Assembly (NCBI GenBank): GCA_021647705.1
Contig: JAKIUF010000003.1
Location: forward strand, 1-64,000
Direction: 5' to 3'
DNA length: 64,000 nucleotides
DNA from: Gammaproteobacteria bacterium
GTDB lineage: Bacteria; Pseudomonadota; Gammaproteobacteria; SZUA-152
Of the stretch, positions 25,643 to 37,227 are shown one piece after another. Each line of letters opens with the position of its first letter. The first letter of the stretch is position 1. Below the pieces are notes generated by a model that searched no databases, had not been told where the DNA came from, and was given only the letters and a program-made list of their open reading frames with translations. The translations under genes and the position numbers were made by a program.

Positions 25643-26713
25643 ATGGCTATTCGTTCCCTTGAGGTTCAGCATTTCCGCAACCTCAAGGATATTCATATCA
25701 AACCCCTGCCGGGGCTTAATTATATTATTGGCCCCAACGGCAGCGGCAAAAGCAGTCTGTTGGAAGCCATTCATTGCCTGGGTCGAGGAAAGTCTTTTCG
25801 TACCCATAAAACCAATCGTCTGATTTGTGAGGGCTGCTCCTCATTTACTGTGTTGGGTCAGGTTCAACAACATGGCCGTCAATTCATGGTCGGTATGCAG
25901 CGCGAACGCGGTAAAAGCACCATAAAATTAGCAGGCCGGTTGATTGCTCGTAGCAGTGAACTCACTCAAGCTTTACCCGTGGCTGTGCTGGAACCTGGGC
26001 TACATCGTCTTATCGAAGAGGGACCGGAACATCGTCGTAAGTTTCTAGATTGGGGAGTGTTTCACGTGGAACATGGTTTCCATCAAATCTGGAGCAATTA
26101 TCGGCGGGTGTTAGCACAGCGCAATGCTGCATTGAGATCCGGTGGGCCGAGAGCATCCATTGTTAATTGGGATCAGGAATTGGTACAAACCGGTGATCAA
26201 CTGGATCAGGCCCGACAACACTATTTGAAAAACCTGATGGAGTACGTGTCACTCTATAGTCAGAAATTTCCTGATCTTGCAGAGGTACACATTACTTACC
26301 AACAGGGTTGGCGGGAAGGGGAGAGTTATGCTGATTATCTTGCCGCACAATACACTTCTGACAAAGAACGAGGTTTTACTCAGTTTGGGCCGCACCGGGC
26401 TGATTTACGCATACGCATACAAGGGGTTGATGCCCGTGAATATTTATCGAGGGGCCAGCAAAAAGTGTTAGTGGCTCTGTTGGTGTTGGCACAGTGTGAG
26501 CAAATGCGTATGCAGGATACATCGGTGGTGGTGTTAGTGGATGATCTTCCATCCGAATTGGATACCGACAAACGGAGAATGTTGATGCAGTCTCTGACAG
26601 AGACCGGGGCACAGATATTTTTGACGGGCACTGATAGTTCACTTTTCCCTTTGGATGATACGGAACATGGAATGTTTCACGTGGAACAAGGGCGGATTCA
26701 TGTGGCAAGTTAA
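25643..26713 (+). CDS. recF: DNA replication and repair protein RecF
   Basis: RecF is an SMC/ABC-like ATPase that, with RecO and RecR, loads RecA on gapped DNA. In the 356 residues I see Walker A GPNGSGKSS at about 30-38, the signature-like EYLSRGQQKVLV and Walker B VVLVDDLPSELD. Two identical parS-like 16-mers lie inside this gene (26058 and 26673), both read as FHVE codons. Gene order is standard. Confidence 0.97.
   Translation: MAIRSLEVQHFRNLKDIHIKPLPGLNYIIGPNGSGKSSLLEAIHCLGRGKSFRTHKTNRLICEGCSSFTVLGQVQQHGRQFMVGMQRERGKSTIKLAGRLIARSSELTQALPVAVLEPGLHRLIEEGPEHRRKFLDWGVFHVEHGFHQIWSNYRRVLAQRNAALRSGGPRASIVNWDQELVQTGDQLDQARQHYLKNLMEYVSLYSQKFPDLAEVHITYQQGWREGESYADYLAAQYTSDKERGFTQFGPHRADLRIRIQGVDAREYLSRGQQKVLVALLVLAQCEQMRMQDTSVVVLVDDLPSELDTDKRRMLMQSLTETGAQIFLTGTDSSLFPLDDTEHGMFHVEQGRIHVAS
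26058..26073. promoter_or_regulatory. parS-like ParB-binding site 1
   Basis: TGTTTCACGTGGAACA matches the ParB (Spo0J) consensus palindrome TGTTNCACGTGNAACA with one asymmetric position. It is 1.6 kb from the probable origin, where parS sites cluster in most bacteria. An identical copy lies at 26673-26688. Confidence 0.8.
26673..26688. promoter_or_regulatory. parS-like ParB-binding site 2
   Basis: Identical 16-mer TGTTTCACGTGGAACA near the 3' end of recF, 615 bp from the first. Repetition of a 16-base word within one gene in the predicted place supports function rather than chance. Confidence 0.8.
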
Positions 26714-26765
26714 ATGCTTAGCGCTTCAATGCGATTAGCTTAATGGCGTAATATGTTGTTGGGTC

Positions 26766-26890
26766 TTAATAATAAAAATCCAACGCAAAGGCGCGAAGAC
26801 GCAGAGTACGCAAAGGGTGATGAGAACAATCAGCAAAATCTCATCAGCTTGGCATTCTGCGCTTTTATATCTTTCGTATTAGATTTTTAG
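26766..26890. repeat. Copy of the NACGCAAAGGCGCG palindromic family
   Basis: Left arm AAAATCCAACGCAAAGGCGC GAAGACGCAGAG; the right arm is diverged (TTCTGCGCTTTTATATCTTT, then CGTATTAGATTTTTA). It fills most of the recF-gyrB spacer (26714-26971). The gyrB promoter must lie in or right of it. Confidence 0.65.
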
Positions 26891-26938
26891 GTCACCGGTA
26901 TGTTTGCACTTCCAGAAGCGGTATTCGCCAAAAACTGA

Positions 26939-29392
<2,454 letters not shown>

Positions 29393-29422
29393 AGCGTAAG
29401 TGTTGACTTACTAACTGTTTTG

Positions 29423-29462
29423 CTAGGGTGGGCACGTAGTGTGTGCCCACGCGTTGCAGGAA
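29423..29462. repeat. GTAGGGTGGGCACG-type palindrome fragment
   Basis: CTAGGGTGGGCACGTAGTGT continuing into GTGCCCACGCGTTGCAGGAA matches the left half of the element at 39937-40020 (GGGTGGGCACG...GTGCCCACGGGTTGCAGGAAA). It lies just after gyrB. Confidence 0.65.
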
Positions 29463-29519
29463 GTTGCAAAAGGAAATCCCTGGGGATTTCGGTATAGGCT
29501 AAATGTAACCAAATATTCC

Positions 29520-30068
29520 ATGTTAAATCTTAAAAAATCAGGTTTGGCAATTTTTGTTGTTTTATATTTGTCTGCGTGCTCCGGCTCTGGAATACAGCCT
29601 GACTCCGAGCTTATGGTCAACAGATTACTCCACATTGATAATAAAAAATTCATATCAAAAACGGAAAGCGGTGAGACTTTTTACAATTCATTATTAGAAT
29701 TCAAAGAGTGGGAGGCATTGTATATAAAATATTCAAAATACGATGAGGAACCGCATTTGACGAATGATGAGCTTAAAAAACTGCTTTTTATTGGGTTTAT
29801 CGCAAGAACTAATTCTGATGCGGCTATATCGGGATCACTTGCAAGTGATTTGATACCCATTTATAACCATAATCCAAAACAGGTATTAACCGTTTTGTCT
29901 GAACTGAAGTTTTTGGTACCCGCAACTTGTTATTATTTTAATAAATATTTCGGGTTTGAAGGAAAAAATACCGAAAAGAAAGGCGAGTGGTTAAAGACCA
30001 ATAAGCCTCGACTTCTCAGCAACCTTGGCAAAGTTGACGGAGAGATCTGTTTGAAGTTTTTCAAGTAG
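29520..30068 (+). CDS. Lipoprotein of unknown function
   Basis: Starting at the ATG 29520, the 182-residue protein opens MLNLKKSGLAIFVVLYLSAC, a perfect type II signal peptide with lipid Cys at residue 20. The frame is open from 29439, but the upstream part reads through the palindromic repeat and is not coding. The mature part is helical and lysine-rich with one CYYF and a late Cys. I do not recognise a family. It is AT-rich relative to gyrB and forms the left end of the accessory island 29.5-33.9 kb. Confidence 0.7.
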   Translation: MLNLKKSGLAIFVVLYLSACSGSGIQPDSELMVNRLLHIDNKKFISKTESGETFYNSLLEFKEWEALYIKYSKYDEEPHLTNDELKKLLFIGFIARTNSDAAISGSLASDLIPIYNHNPKQVLTVLSELKFLVPATCYYFNKYFGFEGKNTEKKGEWLKTNKPRLLSNLGKVDGEICLKFFK

Positions 30069-30090
30069 ACTCAATCACAAGCAATGCTTT

Positions 30091-30393
30091 TTATCGATCG
30101 CTGACCATTATGTTGATATCCAGCTTATTAACAAATTTAAGATCAAGGGCGCAGGCGTAGTCTAATACTGCAATATCTGTCGCGTATTTTAAGCCGGGTT
30201 CATTCGGCTCCCCCCAATACTCATCATGTGTTTGTGGCTGGTTTTGCTCATCCGCAGGCATCGTTCCGAATACACCCGGCACCACCAATGGCTGAGCCGT
30301 GTCATCATATCCACAAAGATGAGCGATCAGCAAACCATCAATACGATCAGGAGAACAGGGTTTTGGCGGGAGATGCTGAATGCTTTCCTGCAT
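30091..30393 (-). pseudogene. Truncated DUF2169-like gene (T6SS-associated family)
   Basis: The minus-strand frame of 100 codons contains GYDDTAQPLVVPGVFGTMPA, then a Gln-rich step, THDEYWGEPNEPGLKYATDIAVL. This follows the N-terminal pattern of DUF2169: a short polypeptide ending in 'plvVpgtf', then D-x-YWGEP-x-x-x-L-YA-x-D. Intact DUF2169 proteins are about 300 residues and are encoded beside type VI secretion VgrG/PAAR effectors. Here the similarity stops after about 80 residues and the frame ends, so I read it as a decayed fragment. Assignment from memory of the family, moderate confidence. Confidence 0.45.
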
Positions 30394-30840
30394 GGTTGTG
30401 ACTGTGGTGATGAGACCTTATTATGGACATGTTAGATGCTTTGGTCACCGAATGGCACTGACCTTGCGACGGGCTGAGAGATAGAAAAAATACATGAATG
30501 CATCTATTTAATGTTAACAGGCTCACCGTTGTGCATAAGTTGGGCAATGGAACCTCAACGGTCTTCCCGGGTGTTTGTAAGATTCTCTCACCGGACCGCC
30601 GAAAGCGGCACGACTCTTCGTCGGCGGTGCTATTTAATGACCAACAATCGCATTGTAGACGACTAAAATAAACCCATCTTTAGGCCAGTGAAAAAATTAG
30701 TAATGGAAGTAAGGAGCATGTTTTAAATACAGTAAGCAGGGTGATAAGGCGGCGCTTTATAATGTTTGAGTACAACCTTAATGGTCATGGACAAAAAACA
30801 ATTATCGAAATAGTTTCAACCGCCATTAGGAATATGAATC
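30394..30840. other. Intergenic, one hairpin
   Basis: No gene recognised. ACCGCCGA (30595-30602) and TCGGCGGT (30621-30628) form a GC-rich stem with an 18-base loop and a weak T-run after it. It may be a terminator or the remains of an attC-like stem, but no GTTRRRY core follows. The leader of the next gene holds AGGA before the ATG. Confidence 0.4.
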
Positions 30841-31611
30841 ATGTTGAGAATTCGTGAACAACAAATGAAAGTCTTTGAAGTTGCGGCTATGCAGAGCTTC
30901 GAAGATGAGATGGTTGAACATAGTGAAGAATTTTCGCCAACACTTTGTCAAGTGCTTGGTGAAAAGCAACTTCGGGTCGCACTCCGCCAGACAATACAGC
31001 GAGCCAAGGACTATGGGTTTACAAATCGGGGTCCGATTCGACTTTGCATTGAGCTGATGTTTCTCTGTGGTAGTGGGTTTGATACCGATCCGCAATACCC
31101 TGAAGTTGGAAAGGTCCTAAATGCTTCCGGTGATCAAATGCAGCGAGCGAAACTTATAAGTGAAGAAATCAACGACTACATTGAAAATGTTTCGGGCATG
31201 GACGGGATTAATGTACGTAATGCATTAGTAGCTTTGGCCAAGCTTGCTCGTCAACCACTAACATTTTCTGTAGATAACTTTGTGGCAGAGATCTCTCAAG
31301 AGATGAGTCGCGCCTTCCCTAAAAAAGCCAGCTATATCGGTAAAGAAGGACTAACCAAACTTATCAATAAAGGTTGTGTAGAAGCGAGAATGTACGATTT
31401 TCCAGAGACCCGTGGAGATGCATTGTTAGTTATCATGAAATTTGCTTTTGGCCACGAATGTACCAGTGATCCACTTTATCCGTGGGTATCACAAACACTC
31501 AATGATAAGAAGATTGTTAGCCCAGCCGCGCGTGTAAAAAGGCTGGAGAAAAAGGCACTGACATGGCTAGATCATGTTTTAGCTAGACCACGCCAGGAAG
31601 CGCAGGGATGA
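30841..31611 (+). CDS. Two-repeat protein of an effector-associated family
   Basis: The 256-residue soluble protein starts MLRIREQQMKVFEVAAMQSFEDEMVEH. It contains two copies of one pattern, an LCIELMFLCG...TDPQYP segment at about 68-87 and LLVIMKFAFG...SDPLYP at about 195-214. Proteins of this type (QM-x-x-FE-x-x-A start, RA-x-x-YG, F-D-x-DP) are familiar to me as small genes upstream of secreted effectors, often near VgrG/PAAR or LysM genes, but I know no established function; a chaperone or adaptor role is inference. It overlaps the next gene by 4 bp (ATGA), so the two are coupled. Confidence 0.7.
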   Translation: MLRIREQQMKVFEVAAMQSFEDEMVEHSEEFSPTLCQVLGEKQLRVALRQTIQRAKDYGFTNRGPIRLCIELMFLCGSGFDTDPQYPEVGKVLNASGDQMQRAKLISEEINDYIENVSGMDGINVRNALVALAKLARQPLTFSVDNFVAEISQEMSRAFPKKASYIGKEGLTKLINKGCVEARMYDFPETRGDALLVIMKFAFGHECTSDPLYPWVSQTLNDKKIVSPAARVKRLEKKALTWLDHVLARPRQEAQG

Positions 31612-32771
31612 GTGACAACAAAAAAACGTCAGATACAACATGCAAAAATGGGGGAGCTAAAGCCGGAGGTACAACAACGCTATGTTTTCCTGATAATTTC
31701 AAAGTAGAGTTCGTTACGCCAGGTCAAGATCCGGTTAACAGCCCCAATTCGACGGTGGGCGACCAAGCACAAAACGAGTACACCTACTCAGCAGCCAAGC
31801 CAGGTGTGTTGACGGTGACGCTACGGGCTAAGGTCGATCCGCCAGGCAAGGTGAATGAGGCGAAATCGAGGGTCAAGTTTTCAGTCTCTGCGATTCCAGG
31901 ATCCACCTTGACTTGGGATGGTGCCGGAGATGGTTCAGCCACAACGGTTAGCGGTGCTTTTCTGGAGTCGGTGGCGACCTTCACCACGTTGCCTGCAAAC
32001 AACTCAGATTTTGGCAAAAAGACCGCAACACTCTATAAAGATAATGCAATTGTGGATAAACGTGATTACGAGGTGTTTTTTCCACGGGATGAAAAGAATC
32101 ATCCGGGAGGCGATGCAAACGCTCCAAATTGGTTCCATTATTGGTCGCAGGTGTCGGGCATTACCAACTTGAGCTACGCAGGGTCAAGCGGATCGAGCGT
32201 AATGGCGCAGGTTCGGGGCATGACACAATGGAGTTATATGGCGGCACCGGACAAGACGTTGCTCTACATTTTTGATGAAGTATTGACCCAGAGCCCCTAT
32301 AGGCCATACGGTTGTGGGATTCAGGTGAGTGGCATCGATGGATTCGTAGCAACGGCAGTACATGAAGATATGCATATCACACAGATAGGTCGAGCCGACC
32401 CGCTTGTTCCTAGCATCGCCTGTTGGCAATACGGGTACTCTTGGAACCAAGGAGCTAATCACAACCATTACAGCCCAGGGCCTGATGGTTTGTGGGGGTT
32501 GGCACCTGGGGTGGCTTCTGCATCGGTAAGTGCAACGCCACCTTTTGTGGCGGGAAGTGGAGATGACGTGCCACTCGATGCCTCGGACCATTGGCCAACG
32601 GCTTTCGGGGGCGTTCCGGCAGTTTTTGCTGCGAATCCAGGTTTACACCCCATCGAGCGAGAAGCGGTCCACGCCTCGGATGGGGTGGTGACAGCAGATC
32701 ACGATTTTGCAGCCCAGGACTGGGCCGATCCAGGCAAAAACCATGGGACGTTAAACAAATGGAACGATTAA
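31608..32771 (+). CDS. Putative HExxH zinc metalloprotease, candidate toxin
   Basis: The 387-residue protein has no signal peptide. Residues about 20-160 look like a beta-rich binding or delivery domain (many Thr/Val strands, repeated asparagines). A hydrolase-like part follows, with VHEDMH at 252-256 giving the zinc motif H252-E253-x-x-H256. Candidate third ligands are the His pair in ANHNHYSPGPDG about 35 residues later. The protein ends in a DHDFAAQDWADPGKNHG tail. Translational coupling to the two-repeat protein and an exported protein downstream suggest an effector/immunity layout, perhaps type VI secretion. Peptidase activity is inferred from the motif only; the family is unknown to me. 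Confidence 0.65.
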   Translation: MSDNKKTSDTTCKNGGAKAGGTTTLCFPDNFKVEFVTPGQDPVNSPNSTVGDQAQNEYTYSAAKPGVLTVTLRAKVDPPGKVNEAKSRVKFSVSAIPGSTLTWDGAGDGSATTVSGAFLESVATFTTLPANNSDFGKKTATLYKDNAIVDKRDYEVFFPRDEKNHPGGDANAPNWFHYWSQVSGITNLSYAGSSGSSVMAQVRGMTQWSYMAAPDKTLLYIFDEVLTQSPYRPYGCGIQVSGIDGFVATAVHEDMHITQIGRADPLVPSIACWQYGYSWNQGANHNHYSPGPDGLWGLAPGVASASVSATPPFVAGSGDDVPLDASDHWPTAFGGVPAVFAANPGLHPIEREAVHASDGVVTADHDFAAQDWADPGKNHGTLNKWND

Positions 32772-32975
32772 GTCTTATGGGTTTACTTAGGCGATATGTT
32801 TTCACGAGTGTCCATTTGACAGCATTTGCGATTATGGATCATGACCTTGCAACTCATAATTGGGCCGGTCGAGGCAAAAACTATGGGGACTAAACAAATG
32901 GAACAACTAGGCCTTAAAGGTTCACTTGGACTATGTATTCTTACGGGTATGCACTTAACATCTTTTGCAGATGTA
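32697..32975 (+). repeat. Diverged tandem duplication of about 139 bp
   Basis: The sequence from 32697 (GATCACGATTTTGCAGCCCA, the tail of the HExxH gene and the region after it) recurs from 32837 (GATCATGACCTTGCAACTCA). The two start regions ATGGAACGATTAAGTC (32759) and ATGGAACAACTAGGCC (32898) are 139 bp apart. The copies differ by many substitutions, so the event is old. It joins the toxin-gene end to the signal-peptide start of the next gene. Confidence 0.8.
32759..32893 (+). pseudogene. Remnant: signal-peptide start fused to toxin tail
   Basis: The 44-codon frame reads MERLSLMGLLRRYVFTSVHLTAFA, a diverged copy of the signal peptide of the gene at 32898, then MDHDLATHNWAGRGKNYGD, a diverged copy of the end of the HExxH protein, and stops. 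It is what a collapsed effector/immunity duplication would leave behind. No function is expected. Confidence 0.55.
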
Positions 32976-33923
32976 GGTGTGCCAAGCGCGGCGGGCATGG
33001 TTCACAGGGCAGACTTTATCGCACTTGGTATCGTACGACCGACACAGCCTCCTTCTTTCGAGACGACTAAATTTTTCAAAGGTGCAAAACTATCCAGGTT
33101 CGGCCTTGAGGATCCGTCAAAGGGGCAGTTTCTGACTTTCAATCTTTCCAGGGTTACGGAGATTGTTGGGGCGTCACCGACTATAGTGTTTGGCCGATTG
33201 GATGAAAAAAAATCCCTTCTTTCTCTTACGTGGTTGAATGCCTCCCTATGGCCGCAGGGGCATCGGTATGACACCTTCGATTCGGAGACAGTGGAGAAAA
33301 CGCAGGCATTCCTCGATCAGTTACTGAAATATTCCGCGATAGCCAAAAAAGATCCTGATGGAGCCGTACGCACGTTGATTGCGGATATCAAAGACGGTGA
33401 CACTCAGGCTGCGCTCGCCTATCTGGAAGTGGCCGTAGAAGCTGACTTCGATGCAAGCAGCGCTGAACATATTCGTGCTGTTGCGGCAGTTGTGCTTAAA
33501 AATAATAGCGTGTTGGACGCTGCCTCCGTTAGACAGCTCGCCGACATTTCGCATGTTTTTTTGGTATCACTTTTCACGCCCCTTGCCCTAGATCTTGCTG
33601 ACGCCGCCGGAGTGGAGGATTCTAAACGTCTGCTTACTGCACTGCATTCGATGTTGAAGGCCAGGGGTGCGTCAGTCGAGCCATCCTCCAATGTGGCCGG
33701 GATGCGCCGTGCTTTCACCGAAATTTCTGCCAAAGTACAACGTGCAGAGGCTCGCCGACTTATATCTATCTTCGAATCTTCACTCCCAACCCTCCGGGAA
33801 ACCTACAGTGACAGCGTGATGGCTGCTCTCGTCGGTAGACTCCCGCGTGAGGTTTTGAAGGGTTTATCCTCCGCGCAAAAGAAAGAAATTTGGCTGAGGG
33901 AGATCGATACAATTTCCGACTGA
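32898..33923 (+). CDS. Exported helical protein, candidate immunity factor
   Basis: From the ATG at 32898 (GGGGA nine bases upstream) the 341-residue protein starts with a signal peptide ending near TSFA-DVG. The frame is open from 32826, but the extra residues are the duplicated toxin tail, so 32898 is preferred. The mature part starts with a beta-rich segment of about 100 residues (VHRADFIALGIV, FLTFNLSRVTEIV) and continues as helices. It is placed directly after the HExxH gene. A periplasmic or envelope protein there fits an immunity role, but this is positional inference. I recognise no domain. Confidence 0.65.
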   Translation: MEQLGLKGSLGLCILTGMHLTSFADVGVPSAAGMVHRADFIALGIVRPTQPPSFETTKFFKGAKLSRFGLEDPSKGQFLTFNLSRVTEIVGASPTIVFGRLDEKKSLLSLTWLNASLWPQGHRYDTFDSETVEKTQAFLDQLLKYSAIAKKDPDGAVRTLIADIKDGDTQAALAYLEVAVEADFDASSAEHIRAVAAVVLKNNSVLDAASVRQLADISHVFLVSLFTPLALDLADAAGVEDSKRLLTALHSMLKARGASVEPSSNVAGMRRAFTEISAKVQRAEARRLISIFESSLPTLRETYSDSVMAALVGRLPREVLKGLSSAQKKEIWLREIDTISD

Positions 33924-34162
33924 AAACTTAAGTCGTCAGGGAGCCAAGGGGAAAGGTGCGGCCGAGCAAGGTCGATTAACGGTAGAATGCCAATAAAAGA
34001 AAATAGGGGCAATCGATAAGGTTAGAGCGATTAATATTCTCTATAAGTTTGGCAAACCTTCGATTTTTGATTGCCTCCTCATTTTATTGGGCTCGCTTGT
34101 CTATACGTCTTTTTTGCTCGTTTAAATCAATCATCGCCTAATGTTTTTTCGGTAGCATCAAT
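33924..34162. other. Intergenic, nothing recognised
   Basis: The spacer between the accessory island and fbp, about 310 bp with the terminator listed next. It shows no ORF of interest and no repeat copy. Confidence 0.5.
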
Positions 34163-34202
34163 AAAAAAGGCGGCAACCCCAAACTGGGTTGCCGCCTTTT
34201 TT
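34163..34202. terminator. Bidirectional Rho-independent terminator after fbp
   Basis: AAAAAAGGCGGCAACCC and GGGTTGCCGCCTTTTTT flank a short AAACT loop. Perfect stem and A/T runs on both sides let it stop transcription from fbp (minus strand) and from the plus-strand island. Confidence 0.9.
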
Positions 34203-34234
34203 GGTTCTGTTTCATACAGAACGGAAGCCGTTGA

Positions 34235-35242
34235 TCAGGCTTCCTCGTGGTAACGGATCACTCGGTCCACTTCAGTTTTGGAACCCAGAATAACCGGTAC
34301 TCGCTGGTGCAGGCCCGTAGGTTGAATTTCCATGATGCGTTCACGGCCTGTGGAACACACACCACCGGCTTGCTCAACAACGAAACCCATAGGGTTGGCT
34401 TCATACATCAGACGCAGTTTGCCGGGCTTGCTCGGGTCACGGGTATCTTTGGGGTACATAAAAATACCGCCGCGGGTGAGGATGCGATACACCTCGGCCA
34501 CCATGGAGGCCACCCAGCGCATATTAAAATCCTTGTCGCGTTCACCGCTGGTGCCTGCAATGCATTCATCGATGTAGCGCTTCATGGGTTCTTCCCAATG
34601 ACGCTGGTTGGACATGTTGATGGCAAATTCGGCGGTCTCTTCAGGGATTTTCATCTCGGGATGGGTGAGGATAAATTCACCGACATTGTGATCCAGCGTG
34701 AAGCCGTTGACGCCGTTGCCGGTGGTCAATACCAACATGGTGGATGGGCCGTAAAGCGTAAACCCACCGCAAACCTGTTCGGTGCCGGGCTGGAGGAAGT
34801 CCTCGGCGCTGGGGTTTTCCACACCTTCGGGACAGCGCAGAATAGAGAAGATGCTGCCTACAGAAAGGTTAACGTCGATGTTCGATGAACCATCCAGAGG
34901 GTCAAAAGTCAGTAAGTACTTACCTTTGGGGTATTCGGCAGGAATAGGGTAAATATCGTCCATTTCTTCGGAAGCCATGGCACCGAGGTGGCCGCCCCAT
35001 TCGTTGGCTTGCAAAAAGATATCATTAGAAAGGATATCCAGTTTTTTCTGGGTTTCGCCCTGAATGTTCTCGCTACCGGCAGAACCGAGTACGCCCACCA
35101 GGGCTCCCTGATTGACGCAACTGGAAATGGCTTTGCAGGCCGTGACCACATCGTTGAGCAGGGCAGTAAAGTCGCCAGAGGCAGAAGGAGAATTGCGCTG
35201 CTCCTTGATAATAAATTGGGTAAACGTTTCGCCAGTATGCAT
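34235..35242 (-). CDS. fbp: Fructose-1,6-bisphosphatase class 1
   Basis: This enzyme removes the 1-phosphate of fructose 1,6-bisphosphate in gluconeogenesis. The 335 residues show the metal site of the inositol-phosphatase fold, SEEMDDIY and [11 protein letters not shown], then [22 protein letters not shown] and the C-terminal [16 protein letters not shown]. Length and start ([15 protein letters not shown]) are normal. It lies divergent from hemC and ends at a strong terminator. Confidence 0.97.
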   Translation of the reverse strand: MHTGETFTQFIIKEQRNSPSASGDFTALLNDVVTACKAISSCVNQGALVGVLGSAGSENIQGETQKKLDILSNDIFLQANEWGGHLGAMASEEMDDIYPIPAEYPKGKYLLTFDPLDGSSNIDVNLSVGSIFSILRCPEGVENPSAEDFLQPGTEQVCGGFTLYGPSTMLVLTTGNGVNGFTLDHNVGEFILTHPEMKIPEETAEFAINMSNQRHWEEPMKRYIDECIAGTSGERDKDFNMRWVASMVAEVYRILTRGGIFMYPKDTRDPSKPGKLRLMYEANPMGFVVEQAGGVCSTGRERIMEIQPTGLHQRVPVILGSKTEVDRVIRYHEEA

Positions 35243-35490
35243 TTTTGATTTCCTACAATGGTTAAAAATTCGACGGTCCGACAGGCCGTACAGACCCCGG
35301 AAAAGCTCGCGAGTCTACCATATTCAGGTATCACATTAAATGCAGGTCAGATTGGCAGAATATTCCCGTTTATGAGAGAGGTTTTATAGTGGTTGCCTGC
35401 ATTTGGCACAGGCCGTAGCATATGCGGCTCTTCAGTATTAATACGCTGAGGTTTTGCACGAAAAATCTTTCTAACAGACAGAGTTTTAAA

Positions 35491-36429
35491 ATGACCCAGA
35501 CCCTACGAATTGCTACCCGTAAAAGCCCGCTGGCCTTGTGGCAGGCTGAATTTGTCCGCGACAGCCTGCTGGCCCGGCAACCTGATTTGAACATCGAACT
35601 GGTGAAAATGGTCACCCAGGGTGACAAGATCCTCGACACACCACTGGCGAAAGTGGGTGGAAAAGGTTTGTTTGTCAAAGAACTGGAGCAGGGCATGTTA
35701 CGAGGTGATGCCGATATCGCGGTGCATTCCATGAAAGATGTGCCGGTGGAGTTTCCCGAAGGTCTGCACTTAGCGGTTATCTGCGAACGTGAAGACCCCC
35801 GTGATGCCTTTGTTTCCAATACGTGCAAAACGATTGAGGAATTGCCACAGGGAGCAAAAGTGGGTACTTCCAGTTTGCGTCGCACCTGCCAGATACGTGC
35901 CTGGCGGCCGGATCTACAGATTCTCGATTTGCGGGGCAACGTGAATACCCGGCTGCGAAAACTGGACGAGGGTGAATACGATGCCATTATTCTGGCTTGT
36001 GCTGGTCTCAAGCGTTTGGGTTTTGACGAACGTATTGCTGAGCATCTTGATCCCGGTTTCAGTCTGCCTGCCATCGGCCAAGGTGCGGTGGGTATTGAAT
36101 GCCGCAGTGATGACCCGTTTATCAACGAATTAATTGCACCACTGAATCACACCGCAACGGCTATTCGAGTGCGTGCGGAACGCGCGATGAATAATCGCCT
36201 TGAAGGAGGATGTCAGGTGCCAATTGGTGGTTATGCGGAACTGGATGGTGATACATTGCTGCTGCGTGGTCTGGTAGGCCGACCTGATGGCAGTGAAATG
36301 GTACGGGGTGAAATTGCCGGTCGTGCCGAAGAAGCGGAGTATCTGGGCACGACCCTGGCCGATGATCTTTTGTCTCGCGGTGCGCGGGAAATTTTGCAGG
36401 AAGTTTATGCCAGCAAGGGCGACGGCTGA
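35491..36429 (+). CDS. hemC: Hydroxymethylbilane synthase (porphobilinogen deaminase)
   Basis: HemC joins four porphobilinogen units into hydroxymethylbilane. The 312-residue protein has the start [37 protein letters not shown] and the dipyrromethane-cofactor cysteine in [17 protein letters not shown]. The frame is open from 35422, but the ATG at 35491 matches the family start. hemD follows at once with no gap. Confidence 0.97.
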   Translation: MTQTLRIATRKSPLALWQAEFVRDSLLARQPDLNIELVKMVTQGDKILDTPLAKVGGKGLFVKELEQGMLRGDADIAVHSMKDVPVEFPEGLHLAVICEREDPRDAFVSNTCKTIEELPQGAKVGTSSLRRTCQIRAWRPDLQILDLRGNVNTRLRKLDEGEYDAIILACAGLKRLGFDERIAEHLDPGFSLPAIGQGAVGIECRSDDPFINELIAPLNHTATAIRVRAERAMNNRLEGGCQVPIGGYAELDGDTLLLRGLVGRPDGSEMVRGEIAGRAEEAEYLGTTLADDLLSRGAREILQEVYASKGDG

Positions 36430-37206
36430 ATGTCTGAACTGTCCGGTGTCACGGTGGTGGTGACACGCCCCGTGCATCAGGCAGAAAAATTATGCCAGCT
36501 TATCGAAGCGGCAGGCGGCAAGGCGCTGCGTTTTCCGGTGATCGATATCCGACCGCCGGAACATCCGCAACAATGCCAGGCACAGTTGGCCCGGTTGGCG
36601 GAGTATGATCTTGTCATTTTTGTCAGCGCCAATGCGGTAAATGCCACAATGGCGATGCTGAAGACACCACAAGCCTGGCCGATGACGTTACCGGTTGCGG
36701 CGGTGGGCAAAGCGACGGCGCAGGCCATTATAAAAAAAGGTCTGCCCGCTCCATGTGTCGCACCGGAACCGTTTAACAGCGAAGCACTGCTCAGTCTGCC
36801 GGAGTTGCAAACACTGGATGGAAAACGCATTCTGATTTTTCGTGGTAACGGTGGCCGGGAATTATTGCGTGACAGTTTGTGTGAACGAGGGGCACAAGTT
36901 GACTATATTGAATGTTATCAGCGAACCGTTCCAGAGACGGATATTCGGCCACTGTATGCCGCCTGGGAACAGGCCCGGCCTGGCACGATGCCGATTGTTG
37001 TGACCAGTAATCGAGGTTTGCAAAATCTGGTGTCGATGATCGATAAAGAACATCACCCCGTATTATTGACTTCACCGCTGATGGTGATCAGTGAGCGCAC
37101 CGCGAGCCTGTCTGCCAAACTGGGATTTTCACAAGTACCCACAGTAGCAACGGCCGCTAATGATGATGCAGTTTTAGCTGCATTGAAGACATGGACAAAG
37201 TCCTGA
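36430..37206 (+). CDS. hemD: Uroporphyrinogen-III synthase
   Basis: HemD cyclises hydroxymethylbilane with inversion of ring D. The 258 residues have the weakly conserved two-domain architecture, with GVTVVVTRPVHQA at the start, the FVSANAVNA motif, and ILIFRGNGGRELLRDSL with YECYQRT-like residues. Sequence conservation is low in this family, so part of the confidence comes from its place right after hemC and before hemX. Confidence 0.93.
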   Translation: MSELSGVTVVVTRPVHQAEKLCQLIEAAGGKALRFPVIDIRPPEHPQQCQAQLARLAEYDLVIFVSANAVNATMAMLKTPQAWPMTLPVAAVGKATAQAIIKKGLPAPCVAPEPFNSEALLSLPELQTLDGKRILIFRGNGGRELLRDSLCERGAQVDYIECYQRTVPETDIRPLYAAWEQARPGTMPIVVTSNRGLQNLVSMIDKEHHPVLLTSPLMVISERTASLSAKLGFSQVPTVATAANDDAVLAALKTWTKS

Positions 37207-37227
37207 ATCCAGGCTGAAGAAAATATC

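Noticed and set aside
30588-30640. Third or fourth attC-like hairpin (ACCGCCGA...TCGGCGGT)
   Set aside because: The stem resembles the attC at 4003 (TTCGTCGGCGG), but neither core (AAC / GTT) is in place.
32826-32897. 24 extra N-terminal residues for the exported island protein
   Set aside because: They are encoded by the duplicated toxin tail and would destroy the signal peptide; the ATG at 32898 has GGGGA upstream.
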